Assembly: GCA_963781675.1 (NCBI GenBank)
Contig: CAWAGF010000001.1
Span: 1-64,000 of the forward strand
Direction: 5' to 3'
Length of the DNA: 64,000 nucleotides
Origin: SCTD01 sp963781675
GTDB taxonomy: Bacteria > Actinomycetota > Actinomycetes > Mycobacteriales > SCTD01
The notes beneath the pieces are model-generated. The model saw only the letters and a program-made list of their open reading frames with translations. It did not search any database and had not been told where the DNA came from. Within the stretch, counting starts at the first letter, position 1; the number at the start of each line of letters is the position of its first letter. A program made the translations under genes and the position numbers. This document shows positions 1-9,789 of this stretch, piece after piece.

Positions 1-1182
1 GCAGCAGCCGACTGATGATCATCTTCTGGATCTCGGTCGTCCCGCCGCCGATGCTGGTCAGCTTGGCGTCCCGCAGCGCCCGCTCGGCCGGGAAGTCGCG
101 CAGGTAGCCGTAGCCGCCGTGGATCTGGATCGCCTCGAGGGCGTTGTCGACGGCGAGCTTGCCGGTCATCGCCTTGGCGATGCTCGCCTCCTTCATGTGG
201 TCCTTGCCCTCCTGCTTGAGCCAGGCGGCCTTGTAGACGGCGTTGCGGCACGCCTCGTAGTTGATCTCCATCTCGGCGATCTTGTGCGCGATGACCTGGA
301 AGTGGGCGATCGGCTTGCCGAACTGCTCGCGCTGCTTGGCGTAGGTGATCGGCGCCGTCGATCGTCGCGCGCATGCCGCCGATCGTGGCGGCCATCATGA
401 CCGTGCGCTCCCAGGAGAAGCACTCGAAGGCGACGCGCCACAGCGCCTCGCCCTCCACCGACAGCATCGAGCCGGCGGGGACGCGGCAGTCCTGCAGGTG
501 GATCTCGGCGGTCGGCGAGGACCGGCAGCCCATCTTGTCGAGCTCGCGCCCGACGACGAAGCCCGGCGTGCGTGGTGTCGACGACGAAGGCGGACGGCCC
601 CTTGTCGGTCTTGGCGAGGACCGTGCAGACGTCGGCGATCGGGCCGTTCGTGATGAAGATCTTGGTGCCGTTCAGGACGTAGTCGTCGCCGTCGCGGACG
701 GCCGTCGTGCGGATGCGCGGCGCTGTCCGAGCCGGCCTCGGGCTCGGTCGACGCCCAGGCGCCGATGAGCGAGCCGTCGCACAGGCCGGGCAGCCAGCGC
801 GCCTGCAGCTCCTGCGACCCGTGCAGCCAGATCGGCACGCGCCCGATGACCCAGTGGGCGCCGAGCGACAGGCCGAGGCCGCCGTCGTGACCGCCCTCGG
901 CGAGCGCCTCGTTGACCAGGCAGCAGTCGATGATCGACCCGCCGGAGCCGCCGAGCTCCTCGGGGATCGGCATCCCGGCGACGCCTGCCTCGGCGAGCCG
1001 CTTCCAGACGTCGGGGTCCCAGCGCCCGTCCCGGTCGCGCTGCGCCGCCCCCGGGGCGACCACCTCGGCGGCGAGCCGCTTCATCGAGGCGTAGAGCTGC
1101 TCCTGCTCGGGCGTACCTCGGCGGCGAGCCGCCTCATCGAGGCGTAGAGCTGCTCCTGCTCGGGCGTGATCGAGAAGTCCAC
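1..1182 (-). pseudogene. acyl-CoA dehydrogenase, multiply frameshifted, 3' end at window edge
   Basis: Flavoprotein that introduces the alpha,beta double bond in acyl-CoA thioesters (beta-oxidation or related catabolism). Translation from GTG at 1182 begins MDFSITPEQEQLY, a typical family N-terminus. Further pieces include PEELGGSGG, the substrate/FAD-loop motif ASTEPEAGSDSA, and the C-terminal signature SIGGGTTEIQKMIISRLL at the left edge, so nearly the whole protein is present. It is split over three frames: a 53-bp tandem duplication near 1063-1168, then net one-base gains near 720, 570 and 355. Each break is repaired by removing about one base, which favours sequence error over long decay. 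The stop codon lies outside the window. Which acyl-CoA it uses cannot be told. Confidence 0.85.
1063..1168. repeat. 53-bp tandem duplication in the acyl-CoA dehydrogenase 5' region
   Basis: Two adjacent near-identical copies, 1063-1115 and 1116-1168, differ at one internal base (gccgctt versus gccgcct) and at the last base. The unit covers codons for YASMRRLAAEV. Because 53 is not a multiple of three, the copy shifts the frame. It is either a recent duplication or an assembly error. Confidence 0.9.
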
Positions 1183-1201
1183 CGGCGGATGCTAACCGCC
1201 A

Positions 1202-1378
1202 TCAGGTGTCAGGAGTCGCCAGAGCCCGCTCGACGCGGTGGTACTGGCGCGACAAGCGAGCCCGGGGATCGTCCGCGGAGACCGACCAGGCCGTCCGACC
1301 TCCGGTCGGGTCCGTCAGGTCGACGCCAGCGTCAGCAGTACAGCCGGTCTCCGGGGGCGCTGGCTGCGTGATGCTCAT
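1202..1378 (-). CDS. small hypothetical protein (58 aa)
   Basis: An ATG at 1378 is preceded by a GAGGA ribosome-binding site about 7 nt upstream and opens 58 codons ending in TGA at 1202. The product starts MSITQPAPP, is hydrophilic, and ends in an Arg-rich stretch (RLSRQYHRVERAL). No signal peptide, membrane segment or known domain is visible. The ribosome-binding site and mostly G/C third positions are the only support. Function unknown. Confidence 0.35.
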   Translation of the reverse strand: MSITQPAPPETGCTADAGVDLTDPTGGRTAWSVSADDPRARLSRQYHRVERALATPDT

Positions 1379-1449
1379 GTAGGTGTCCTCGTCGGCGTGG
1401 AGCCGGAGCCCGCCGGGCTTCAGCGGGCATGACCATGCTCTGCCGTACC

Positions 1450-1476
1450 GTACCGGCGGCCGCGCCGCGCCGGTAC
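1450..1476 (-). terminator. hairpin after the 1482-1862 gene
   Basis: GTACCGGCG (1450-1458) pairs perfectly with CGCCGGTAC (1468-1476) around a 9-nt loop. It begins six bases past the stop codon of the minus-strand gene at 1482. There is no T-tract, as is usual in high-G+C actinomycetes. Confidence 0.5.
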
Positions 1477-1481
1477 CACCC

Positions 1482-1862
1482 TCAGACAGCGCTCGATTCG
1501 TCCGGCCGCGCCGCGCGCGACGGCCGGACATCGCGCGACAGGCAGCTCGGGCAACGGTCCCAGCCTTGAGCCTGCGCCCACTCCGGAGCGTCCGTGCCGC
1601 GACGCCGGGCGCGGCGACGGGCCCGAGCCCGACGGCGGATGGTCCGAGCAGAGGCGTCGCTGCCCGGGACTCCCCGCCACCGCCTCGAGCAGGCGTTGCA
1701 CCGCCGCCACTGCTCGGCCGGCTCGCCCCGCCGCGCAGCACCGAGTCGTTGGACGAGCGTGACCAGGACCACGACGAGCGCAAGGGGCACGAAGAAGACG
1801 AGGAACAGCACGCCCACCAGGGAGGCGCCGTACGCGAGCAGATCACTGGTCACGGGACGCAC
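1482..1862 (-). CDS. small membrane protein with a zinc-ribbon-like tail
   Basis: 126 aa from GTG at 1862. Residues about 8-38 form one long hydrophobic stretch (YGASLVGVLFLVFFVPLALV), a probable membrane anchor. Two CxxC pairs follow (CNACSRRW and CPSCLSRD), separated by an Arg-rich linker, which suggests a zinc ribbon on the cytoplasmic side. The gene stands alone with a hairpin after its stop. No family assigned; the membrane-plus-CxxC layout and G/C third positions support a real gene. Confidence 0.6.
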   Translation of the reverse strand: MRPVTSDLLAYGASLVGVLFLVFFVPLALVVVLVTLVQRLGAARRGEPAEQWRRCNACSRRWRGVPGSDASARTIRRRARARRRARRRGTDAPEWAQAQGWDRCPSCLSRDVRPSRAARPDESSAV

Positions 1863-1942
1863 CCGAACCGCAGGACCAGTGCACGCGCCGACCTCCCGTT
1901 GCCTGTCCGACGAGCCTAGCGGGCGCGCCCGACGCCGCTCGA

Positions 1943-1950
1943 GTAGTCAC
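1943..1950 (-). promoter_or_regulatory. GTGACTAC motif before the tad operon
   Basis: The minus strand reads GTGACTAC just before the tadG start. The identical 8-mer occurs twice before the WxL-like gene (12837 and 12898). A shared regulatory site is an inference; no binding protein is known. Confidence 0.25.
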
Positions 1951-1958
1951 AACGGGCC

Positions 1959-3275
1959 ATGCAGGGCTCGCCACACCTGGTCGATGCTCCGAGGGTGCCG
2001 ACCCGACCGACGCCCACCGGCCCCGCCCGAGGCGCGCTCGGCCGCGGGGACGACAGCGGGGTGATCGCCGTGGTCACCGCGATCGTCGTGGCCGCGGTGC
2101 TCGTCCCCGTAGCCGCCCTCGGCCTCAGCTCCTACGTCAGGACCAGCGTCCGCCAGGAGATGCAGCGTTCCGCGGAGTCGGGAGCGCTCGCCGGCGCGGC
2201 TGGACTGGTCCTCGTCGATCTCGGCTCGCGACCGACGGCCGCCCTGAGCGACCCCCTGGTCGACCTGTCGACGGTCCTGCCCCCAGGCCTGCCGGACCCG
2301 CTCGGACCGACCGGACGGGCGTGCCGGGCGACCTTCACGGCCTACGGACGTCCGGTGGACGACCCGGGCCGGGATCCGGCTGACCGCTCGCCGGTCAGCG
2401 CCACCTTCGCCACGATGCCGACGTGCGACGCGGTGTACTCCCGGGACCCCGCCTTCAGCAGCTGCGTCGATGACGTGTTCACCAAGGTCGGCGTCCTGGT
2501 CGAACCCGTGCGGAGCCGGCTGGTCACGCTCGCCGGGAGCGTCACGGGCCCGGTCGCCGGAGACGCGACCGACCTGGCGACCCTCGCCCTGGCCGTCCAG
2601 AAGCTGGTCCCGGCCCTCGCGCACAACGGGGTCCAGGTCGAGCTGGAGTACAGCGTGGACGGTCCTCTTGACGGGGTGCTGCGCAGCGGACCTGCCGGCA
2701 CGTCCACCGGCAAGGCGGCCGCGCGCCGACTGTTCAAGCCCGTGCTGCCGACCCTGCCTTCTCTGGCCGAAGCGCTGGACGTTCCCGTGGACACCACGGC
2801 TCTGAGCACGCTCACGCCGGTCGAGCGGGTCGCTGTCGCGCAGCTGCAGGCCACGGTGGTCGCCCTGCGCGTCCTCGTCGACGGCGCCGAGCGCGGCACG
2901 CTCGACGCCAGCGGGCTGACGCCGTACCTGGACAACACCATCACCGCCGCCGACGCACTCCTGAGCCAGACCGCGGCCGGCCTTCCGCTTCTCGGACCGC
3001 TGCTCGGACCTGTGCTGGCCGCGCTCGACCGGTTCGACGAGCCCGTCGTGCTGCCGGCCCCCGTGGCACTGGACCCCGCCTGCGCCACTGCCGCACGCGA
3101 ACTGCTGGACGACCTGTCCTACGCACTGACCGTCAACCCGGACCCCAGCGAGCAGGACCTGCTGCCGTGCGTCGTCGAGCACGTGCTCGGCCCCACCGAC
3201 CTGACGACACCGCTGAACGAGCCGCAGGCCTGCGTGAACAGGGTCTTCCGCGCGCAGCTGGCCCCGACGACGTGA
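1959..3275 (+). CDS. TadG-like Flp pilus-assembly protein
   Basis: 438-aa first gene of the tad cluster. After a Pro-rich leader it has the TadE/G-type N-terminal helix (DDSGVIAVVTAIVVAAVLVP, about residues 30-52) followed by the usual RQEMQRSAESGALAGAAG segment, and then a long extracytoplasmic region with several Cys residues. TadG proteins are anchored with the bulk outside and help assemble or retract Flp pili. The stop overlaps the next GTG (GTGA at 3272). The start could be ATG 1959 or an in-frame GTG at 1995. The reading frame is intact. Confidence 0.75.
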   Translation: MQGSPHLVDAPRVPTRPTPTGPARGALGRGDDSGVIAVVTAIVVAAVLVPVAALGLSSYVRTSVRQEMQRSAESGALAGAAGLVLVDLGSRPTAALSDPLVDLSTVLPPGLPDPLGPTGRACRATFTAYGRPVDDPGRDPADRSPVSATFATMPTCDAVYSRDPAFSSCVDDVFTKVGVLVEPVRSRLVTLAGSVTGPVAGDATDLATLALAVQKLVPALAHNGVQVELEYSVDGPLDGVLRSGPAGTSTGKAAARRLFKPVLPTLPSLAEALDVPVDTTALSTLTPVERVAVAQLQATVVALRVLVDGAERGTLDASGLTPYLDNTITAADALLSQTAAGLPLLGPLLGPVLAALDRFDEPVVLPAPVALDPACATAARELLDDLSYALTVNPDPSEQDLLPCVVEHVLGPTDLTTPLNEPQACVNRVFRAQLAPTT

Positions 3276-3709
3276 CCAGGCGGCTGCGTGGTGACGAGGG
3301 GGCGACCGCTGTCGAGACGGCGCTCGTCCTGCCGCTGCTGCTGCTGGTGCTCGGGGGCGTCCTCGTGCTCGGGTTGCACGCGACGTACGCCGCGCTGGCC
3401 GGCCACGCCGCTGAGGTCGCGCTCAGGAAGGCGACGCTCCGCACCTCGGCCGGCTACCCGACGGCCGCAGCGGTGGACGCCTCCGTCCGCTCGCTGGCCG
3501 TCTCCTCCGCCCTCGGGACGCCGTCGGCACCGGTCGAGGTCGACGTGACCTCGACGACGGCGCGGCGGCGGCAGGGGGACCGGGTCACCGTGACGGTGAC
3601 GTACGACGTCGCGGCGATCCGCACCGCCGGGAGCTGGCTGCCCCTCGTGGGACCGGCGCTCGGCGGCCTCGCCCGCATCGAGCGCACCGTCGAAGGGCGG
3701 CTCGAATGA
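3272..3709 (+). CDS. TadE-family pseudopilin
   Basis: 145 aa. The GTG start overlaps the tadG stop. The N-terminus GDEGATAVETALVLPLLLL is a classic TadE prepilin-like motif: a short basic leader, Gly, the conserved Glu at +5 after the likely cleavage site, and a hydrophobic helix. The rest is a small extracytoplasmic domain. TadE proteins are minor pilins processed by a dedicated prepilin peptidase, which is not present in this window. The stop overlaps the next ATG (3706-3709), indicating translational coupling. Confidence 0.8.
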   Translation: MTRRLRGDEGATAVETALVLPLLLLVLGGVLVLGLHATYAALAGHAAEVALRKATLRTSAGYPTAAAVDASVRSLAVSSALGTPSAPVEVDVTSTTARRRQGDRVTVTVTYDVAAIRTAGSWLPLVGPALGGLARIERTVEGRLE

Positions 3710-4137
3710 GCGGCGACCGAGGGTCCGCCGCCATCGAGATGGCGCTCGTCACCACGCTGCTGACCGCACTGCTCGCCCTGGTGGCGCCGCTGGCCGCCCT
3801 CTGCCACCAGCGGGTGCAGCTGGGGCAGGCGGTGGGAGAGCTCGCCCGCTTCGCGACGAGCCGGTCCGACGTGCCGCGTGAGGCCGGAGGCGTGCAGGTC
3901 CCCGCCGGCCTGCTGCCCGGCCAGGCAGCCCTCGAGCAGGAGAGCCTCAGGTTCTCGGCGTCCGGGCCGATCTCCTCTGCACGGGTCGCCGACGTCGACT
4001 GTCCATCCGGGTGGCGGCGTCAGGTGGCCATGAGCACTACCGCGGACCTCGGTCCTGCGGGCGCGGTCTTCGCCGGGATCACCGGCGCCGGCTCGACCAA
4101 GACGCTGACCGCCCGTGCCAGCAGCTGCGAGGAGTAG
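3706..4137 (+). CDS. second TadE-like pseudopilin
   Basis: 143 aa. ATGA overlap with the previous gene. MSGDRGSAAIEMALVTTLLT again matches the prepilin pattern (G, then SAAIE with Glu at +5, then a hydrophobic helix). The C-terminal domain has a Cys pair (VDCPSGW and SSCEE) that could form a disulfide outside the cell. Two TadE-type genes in a row are common in actinobacterial tad loci. Frame intact. Confidence 0.75.
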   Translation: MSGDRGSAAIEMALVTTLLTALLALVAPLAALCHQRVQLGQAVGELARFATSRSDVPREAGGVQVPAGLLPGQAALEQESLRFSASGPISSARVADVDCPSGWRRQVAMSTTADLGPAGAVFAGITGAGSTKTLTARASSCEE

Positions 4138-4142
4138 GAACA

Positions 4143-4893
4143 GTGCGCAAGCTCAACGTGACGATCCTGGCAGGGCTGCTCTGCGCCCTGATGGGGTTCG
4201 TGCTGGTCTTCGCCTACGGCAACCGGGTCGACGACCGCGTAGCCGATGGCAGGGAGACCGTGGACGTCCTCGTGGCAGCGCAAGGAGCCGCCGCCGGGAT
4301 GACGCCGGCGGAGCTCGGCGAGGTGCTCGTGACCCGCCAGGTCCCCCGGCTGTACGTCGCGGAGGGAGCCCTGTCCGATCTGGACGACGTCGTCGGCCAG
4401 GTCCTGCTCGGGCCGCTGGCCAAGGGAGCGCAGGTCACCGCCGCGCAGTTCGGCGCTCCCGACGTGGCCGGCGCCGTCAAGCCTGCCAAGGGTCGGGTCG
4501 CGCTGGCGGTGGGCGTCTCGTTGACGCCCGGTGTGGCGCGGTACGTCACGCCCGGGAGCGCGGTCGACGTCTTCGTCACCTAGCGGCGGCGGCGGGGCGG
4601 CGCCCGGCTCGCAGGACCCGACGGCTCGTCGCACCAAGCTCTTCGCCAGTGGGATCAAGGTGATGTCTGTCAGCGTGGCTGCGGCCGATGCCCAGTCCGG
4701 CGACCAGCCTGCCGAGGGCGGTGGCGCTCAGGTCGTGGCCGTCCTCGACCTGAGTCCGCGCGAGGCCGAGCAGGTGGTCAACGCCGCAACCCTCGGCTCG
4801 CTCTACCTGGCGCTGTCGTCCGTCGACGGGACCGTCGAGAAGCACACCACGCCCGGGGTGACCCCCCAGGACGTCGTGGGCGCGAACACGTGA
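4143..4893 (+). CDS. cpaB: CpaB/RcpC-like Flp pilus assembly protein, one frameshift
   Basis: GTG at 4143 opens MRKLNVTILAGLL, one membrane helix, and an SAF-like domain (VDVLVAAQGAAAGMTPAELG, LGPLAKGAQVTAAQFG). CpaB proteins act in the periplasm or wall zone of the pilus apparatus. The frame closes at a TAG at 4581 (VDVFVT-stop) but continues one base later as SGGGGAAPGSQ up to the TGA at 4891. Removing one T near 4581 restores a protein of about 249 aa. The final TGA overlaps the next GTG at 4890. Family assignment is good, exact length less so. Confidence 0.75.
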
Positions 4894-6156
4894 CGGCCAC
4901 CATCGCCGTCGTCGACCGGACCGGGCTGCTGAGCGACGCGGTCCGGACGCTGCGCCGGGGACTGGACCCTGCCCCCGCCATCGTGGACGTCAAGCGGCAC
5001 AGCGACTTCGACCTCGGCGGCGTGCGGGCCGACCTCCTGGTGCTCGGCCGCAAGGAGCTGACCGCGGCCGGGCTCCGACGGGCCCGGAGGTGGAGCACGG
5101 AGCACCCCGGGGCAGCGGTGGTCGCCCACCTGCCGCCCAAGAGCACGCCCGCCCCCTCCGTCGCCGTCCTGCGCGCCCACGGCGTGACGGGGTGGTTCCG
5201 TGGCGAGCCGGACGAGGGGCGGCTGCTGACGCTGCTGCGCGACGCCCTGCCGGAGCCTCGCGGGCAGGACGAGCCGGCAGCGGAGCCCGCGCAGGACGTC
5301 GTCGGTCAGACTCCGCCGGAGCCCGGCACCGTCGTCACGGTCTGCTCGGCGAGCGGCGGGTGCGGCAAGACCTTCCTGGCCACGAACCTGGCCGCGGCCG
5401 CGGTCGCCCCCGGGCGCAGGGTCGTCCTTCTCGACCTCGACCTGCAGTTCGGCGAGGTGGGTGCGGCCCTGCAGGCGCGCCACCCGTACTCCGTCCTCGA
5501 CGGGCTGTACGACGCGCAGGGCGCGGCGCTCGAGGACAGCGCGCTCGCGGAGCACCTGGGCGAGCTGGTGCACCGCTCTCCCCTCGGCTTCGACGTCCTG
5601 CTCGCGCCGCGGGAGCCGGCCCGCGCCGACCTGGCGACCGCGGACGACATCACCTTCCTGCTCGAGGTCGCTGGCGGACGAGTACGACGTCGTCGTGGTG
5701 GACACGGCGCCGGTCCTCAACGAGGTGGCGATGGCGGCCTTCGACGCCAGCTCGGTCGTGGCCGTCGTCGCCGCGCTCGACGTCCCCAGCCTGCGCAACC
5801 TGACCAGCTACCTGGAGGTCCTCGACCGCATGCGGGTGACCGCCGAGCGGCGGCTCGTCCTGAACAAGGTCGACCGGGACGTCGGGATCGACCTGGGGCA
5901 GGTGAAGGAGGTCTTCGGCGACCGGTTCGTCGCGCAGCTCCCGATGGACAAGGCGGCCAGCCGCTCCCTCAACACCGGGACCGTCGTGGTGCGCTCAGAG
6001 CCCCGCTCGGCCGTCGCGCGTGCCATGGACGCCGCCGCCGCCGCCATCCTCCCCCCGGAGCTGCCCGGGCTGCCCTCCCCGCCGACGGTCGGACTGCTCA
6101 GCCGGACCCGCGAGCTGTTCCGCGTCCTACGACCCTCACCCGGAGGCACGTCATGA
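4890..6156 (+). CDS. cpaE: CpaE/TadZ-like pilus ATPase, one frameshift
   Basis: The N-terminal ~110 residues resemble a receiver-like domain (MTATIAVVDRTGLLSDAV). A ParA/MinD-type ATPase follows: deviant Walker A SASGGCGKTFLATNLA, LLDLDLQFGEVG, and later YDVVVVDTAPVLNEVAM. CpaE/TadZ places the Tad machinery in the cell. A one-base gain near 5667 (GAGGTCGCTGG) breaks the frame; without it the protein runs to the TGA at 6154-6156, about 421 aa. It overlaps tadA by ATGA, and the GGAGG at 6141-6145 serves the tadA start. Confidence 0.8.
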
Positions 6157-7763
6157 AGCTCTCTGACCGCCTGGCACGAGCAGCGAAGGACGATGCCGCT
6201 CCCGCCGGTCGACCGACTGCCGCCACACCGGCGGGGGCGCGGCCGACCACGGCGCGGACCCGTCGGGCACCGTCCAGCGATGACACCGCCAGCCGCTCGG
6301 CTGCGCCAGCACCCGCCCCGAGGAAGGCCCCCGCGAAGGTCCGGCCTCCCGCTGTCGGCACGCCGGACCGCCGGGCAGGCGGACGACGGGCCGTCGACGC
6401 GGAGCCGCTGCTGGGCGGTGTCGACGGCCTGCGGGCTGCCGTGCGTGCGGCCGTCGTGGAGGAGCTCGGCCCCTCCCTCGGCGGCACCGCCGTCGACGAG
6501 GCCCTCGTGCGCAGCCTGCTCGAGCACCACCTGGACGAGGCCAGCCGGTCCAGTCGCGCCACCGTCGGTCCCGCGGAGCGCGCGGAGTTCCTCGAGACCA
6601 CGTTGGCCGACATGCTCGGCTGGGGCCCGCTGACCCCGCTCATGGCAGACCCGTCCGTCACGGAGGTCATGGTCAACGCCGTGGACAGCGTCTGGGTAGA
6701 GCGCGCCGGAGTGCTCGAACGCACGTCCGTCCGCTTCTCGTCGATGCAGTCGTACCGCACGGTCATCGACCGGATGCTCGCCGTCGCCGGGCGACGCGTG
6801 GACGAGGCGCAGCCCATGGCCGACGGACGACTGCCCGACGGCAGCCGCGTGAATGCGATCATCCCGCCGCTCGTCGTCGGAGACCCGGTCCTGACCGTGC
6901 GGCGCTTCCCCGAGATCGGCTTCACGATCGCCGACCTCGTGGAGCGGGGGTCGTTGTCTGCGTCGGCGGCCGACTTCCTGGACCTGTGCATCCGCGGCAA
7001 GCTGAACGTCCTGGTCAGCGGTGGCACCGGCACCGGCAAGACGACGCTGCTGAACGTCCTGTCGGCGGCCATCCCGGACAACGAGCGCGTCATCACCATC
7101 GAGGACGCGGCGGAGCTGCGCCTGTCCAGCCGCACGTCATCGCCCTCGAGGCTCGGCCGGCGAACATCGAGGGGGTCGGTACCGTCGCGATCCGCGACCT
7201 GGTGCGCAACGCCCTCCGGATGAGGCCCGACCGGATCGTGGTGGGGGAGGTCCGCGGCGGCGAGGCCCTCGACATGCTGCAGGCCATGAACACGGGGCAC
7301 GAGGGCTCCCTGACGACGGTCCACGCGAACACGCCGCGGGACGCGCTCTCGCGCATCGAGACGATGGTGCTCATGAGCGGCGTCGACCTGCCGCTGCGCG
7401 CGATCCGCGAGCAGGTGGCCAGCGCTGTCGACCTCGATCGTCCAGCTGTCCCGGCAGTCCGACGGCAGCCGCGTCGTCAGCCACGTGGCCGAGGTGCAGG
7501 GGCGTGAGGGCGACACGATCACGCTCCAGGACGTCTACGTGCGCAAGGCAGGGCCGCTGGTGAGCACCGGCCTGCGGCCGCGCTGCGCGACGCGGCTCGA
7601 GGAGAGGGGCGTCCCCGTTCCGGCCTCGCTCTTCCGTGCGGCTGCTCCCGTCGCCGGGCGTGCCGAGGCGCAGGCGGTGACCGCACTGCTGGCTGCGCTG
7701 CTGGTGGCGGTCGGCCTGTTCTGCGTGATCGTCGCGATGCGCGCGAAGAGCCCCGGCGCGTGA
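6153..7763 (+). CDS. tadA: TadA/CpaF secretion ATPase, frameshifted twice
   Basis: Motor ATPase that powers Flp pilus assembly. A Pro/Ala-rich N-terminus precedes the CpaF domain (GWGPLTPLMADPSVTEVMVN), Walker A GGTGTGKTT at about residue 290, ITIEDAAEL, RMRPDRIVVGEVRG (Walker B) and TTVHANTPRDALSRIE. One C is missing near 7127 (LRLSS should run on to QPHVIALEARPANIEG) and one G is extra near 7435, which brings the frame back. As read, the last ORF adds a membrane helix (TALLAALLVAVGLFCVIV, from 7677) before the TGA at 7761. That helix more probably starts TadB, with TadA ending near 7680. GGAGG before ATG 6153 supports the start. Confidence 0.8.
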
Positions 7764-8631
7764 AGGACCTCCGCGCCGTGCTCGAGACCTTCGAGTCCAG
7801 TCCCGGCGGTGACGTGCAGGCCACGGACGAGCTGCGGGCGGCGTTGGCCCGGACCGGGCGGGTCGCCGAACGGGCGCTCGCGGACACGGGGCTGCTGAGC
7901 CGGGTGCGCGCCACCCTGGCGCGCAGCGACTGGACCCTGTCTCCCGGTGACTTCCTGACGGTGAGCCTGGGCTGCGCGCTGCTCGGCGTCCTCGTGGGGC
8001 TGGTCAGCGGGTCAGTCCTGCTGGCCGGCCTGCTCGCGCTCGCCAGCGGGCCGCGCCGTACGCCCTCGTGGCTCGCTCCGTCGCCCGCCGACGCACCCGG
8101 TTCGAGGACCAGCTCCCGGACGTGCTCGACCTGCTCGCCGCTTCCCTCGCGTCCGGAGCCGGCATCGCCCAGGCCCTCGAGCTGGTGGTGGCGGAGGCCG
8201 ACGACCCGACCGCGACGGAGTTCGGCAGGGTCCTGAACGCCACCCGCCTGGGGGCCACGCTGGTGGAGGGGCTCGAGGCCATGGCCGAGCGGCTCGACTC
8301 GCGCGACCTGCTCTACACGGTGCGGGCCATCGCCGTGCAGCAGCAGACCGGGGGTCGGCTGGCCGAGGTGCTGCGCATCGTGGCGGAGTTCATGCGCGCC
8401 CGGTTCGAGCTCAAGCGCGACCTGCAGGCCTTGACGGCCGAGGGGCGGATCTCCGCCTACATCCTCGGCGGGCTGCCCTTCGCGATCGGGGGGTTCCTCG
8501 CCTTCTCCAGTCCCCTATACCTGCGCCCGCTGTACACGACAGGTGCTGGCCTGCTCATGCTGGCCGTGGCAGGAGTGCTGATGCTGGTGTCCTTCGGCAT
8601 GATCCGCAGGATCATCCGGATCGAGGTCTGA
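7760..8631 (+). CDS. tadB: TadB-like inner-membrane platform protein, frameshifted
   Basis: GspF/T2SF-family membrane protein on which TadA acts. As read it starts at GTG 7760 (GTGA overlap) with MKDLRAVLETFES, has two helices (FLTVSLGCALLGVLVGLVSG), then breaks near 8070 where one base is missing. It resumes as the T2SF domain RFEDQLPDVLDLLAASLASG and ends in two membrane helices (YILGGLPFAIGGFLAF and LLMLAVAGVLMLVSFG). The true start may be GTG 7677, which gives the usual N-terminal helix if one base is missing near 7759 (SPGA then VKDL). Confidence 0.75.
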
Positions 8632-8632
8632 G

Positions 8633-9506
8633 ATGCTGCTGCTCGCGCTGATCCTGGTGGCCGGCGGCCTCGGCCTCGCTGCCTCGGGACTGGCCCAGCA
8701 GAGGGCCATCGCCTCGAGCGGAGACCGCGGGCTCGCGAACGTGCCCGAGGTGGAGGTGCAGCCTCCCGGCCTCGTCTACCGGGTCCTGGAGCCAGCCCTG
8801 GACGCCGGCGGGCGTGCGGTACGCGTGCTGTCGCCAGCCCATCGGTTGGACCTGACCCGCAACAGGATCGCGTTCGCCGGACTCGAAGGCTCGCTGACCG
8901 TGGAGCGCCAGCTGTCGTACAAGGCAGCCGCCGCCCTCCTCGGTCTGCTCCTCGGCCTGCTGGGCGGACCGCTGCCGACACCCGTCTGGGCTGTCCTGCT
9001 CGGCGTCGCAGCGTCCTTCGTCCCGGACGTCCTGCTCAGCAGCCGTGCGGACCGGCGGCAGCGGGAGATCGGACGGGCGCTGCCGGAGGCGCTCGACCTG
9101 CTGGCGCTGACCGTGGAGGCGGGCCTCGGCTTCGAGCAGGCGTTGGAGGTGGTCGTGGACAACTCGTCCGGCCCGCTGAGCAGCGAGCTGCAACGGCTGC
9201 TGCGCGAGATAGAGCTCGGTGTGCCGCGGCGGGATGCTCGCCGCGCTGCGCGAACGCACCGACGTGCCGGAGCTGTCCTCCTTCGTCGTCGCCCTCGTGC
9301 AGAGCGACCAGCTCGGCATCGCCTTGGGGGACGTGCTGAAGGCGCAGGCCGCCCAGGTGCCGGTTGCGCCGCCGGCAGCATGCCAAGGAGCAAGCCGCCA
9401 AGACCCCCGTGAAGATCCTCTTCCCGGTGGTGATCGGATCTTCCCGGCTCTGTTCGTGGTGACGGTCGGCCCAGGTGCGATCCAGATCGCGCGCACCATC
9501 CTCTAG
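8633..9506 (+). CDS. tadC: TadC-like inner-membrane platform protein, frameshifted
   Basis: Second T2SF-family platform protein. Starts ATG 8633, one base after the tadB stop. It has an N-terminal helix, two central helices (AAAALLGLLLGLLGG and VWAVLLGVAASFVPDVLL) and the T2SF motif RALPEALDLLALTVEAGLGF. The frame is broken near 9230, 9362 and 9441. The pieces join as LREIELGVPR, MLAALRERTDVPELSSFVVA, RRRQHAKEQAAKTPVKILFP and FPALFVVTVGPGAIQI, the standard TadC C-terminus. Three indels in about 200 bp is the densest stretch in the locus. Confidence 0.75.
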
Positions 9507-9789
9507 CAGGTGCCGGCCTGGCTCCACGGCCGCGCTCGCATGGCGGGTGCCCCCACCCCGCGGGCCCTGGCTGACCACCCCCCTCGGCACAGGCCAGCGG
9601 GTCTATGTGGCCTGTGTGCGCGGCCTCACCGACCTCCGCGCGCTGGGCGCCGTGCGGGGCCCTCGACGCCCATAGTCCCGAATGACTAGGCGGCACTGGT
9701 CAACTCGTGCCATGCAGGTGACATGCGCCGGCCCCGATACCTCCTACAGCGGCAGCCAACCGGTCAGCCACAACCCGATAGGAGATCCC
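9507..9789. other. tadC-flp intergenic region
   Basis: 283 bp without a convincing gene. It separates flp from the pilus-assembly operon, so flp probably has its own promoter. It contains an AT-richer patch near 9671-9691 with TAGTC(N6)GACTA. Confidence 0.5.
9673..9691 (+). promoter_or_regulatory. TAGTC-N6-GACTA / ATGACTAGGC element before flp
   Basis: TAGTC at 9673-9677 and GACTA at 9684-9688 form an inverted repeat about 100 bp before the pilin start. The 10-mer ATGACTAGGC (9682-9691) recurs exactly at 14938-14947, before a small secreted-protein gene. A regulator site is inferred. Confidence 0.35.

Noticed and set aside
7677..7763. Natural fusion of a membrane helix to the TadA C-terminus
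   Set aside because: TadA ATPases lack such a helix and TadB proteins begin with one; one missing base near 7759 explains it better.
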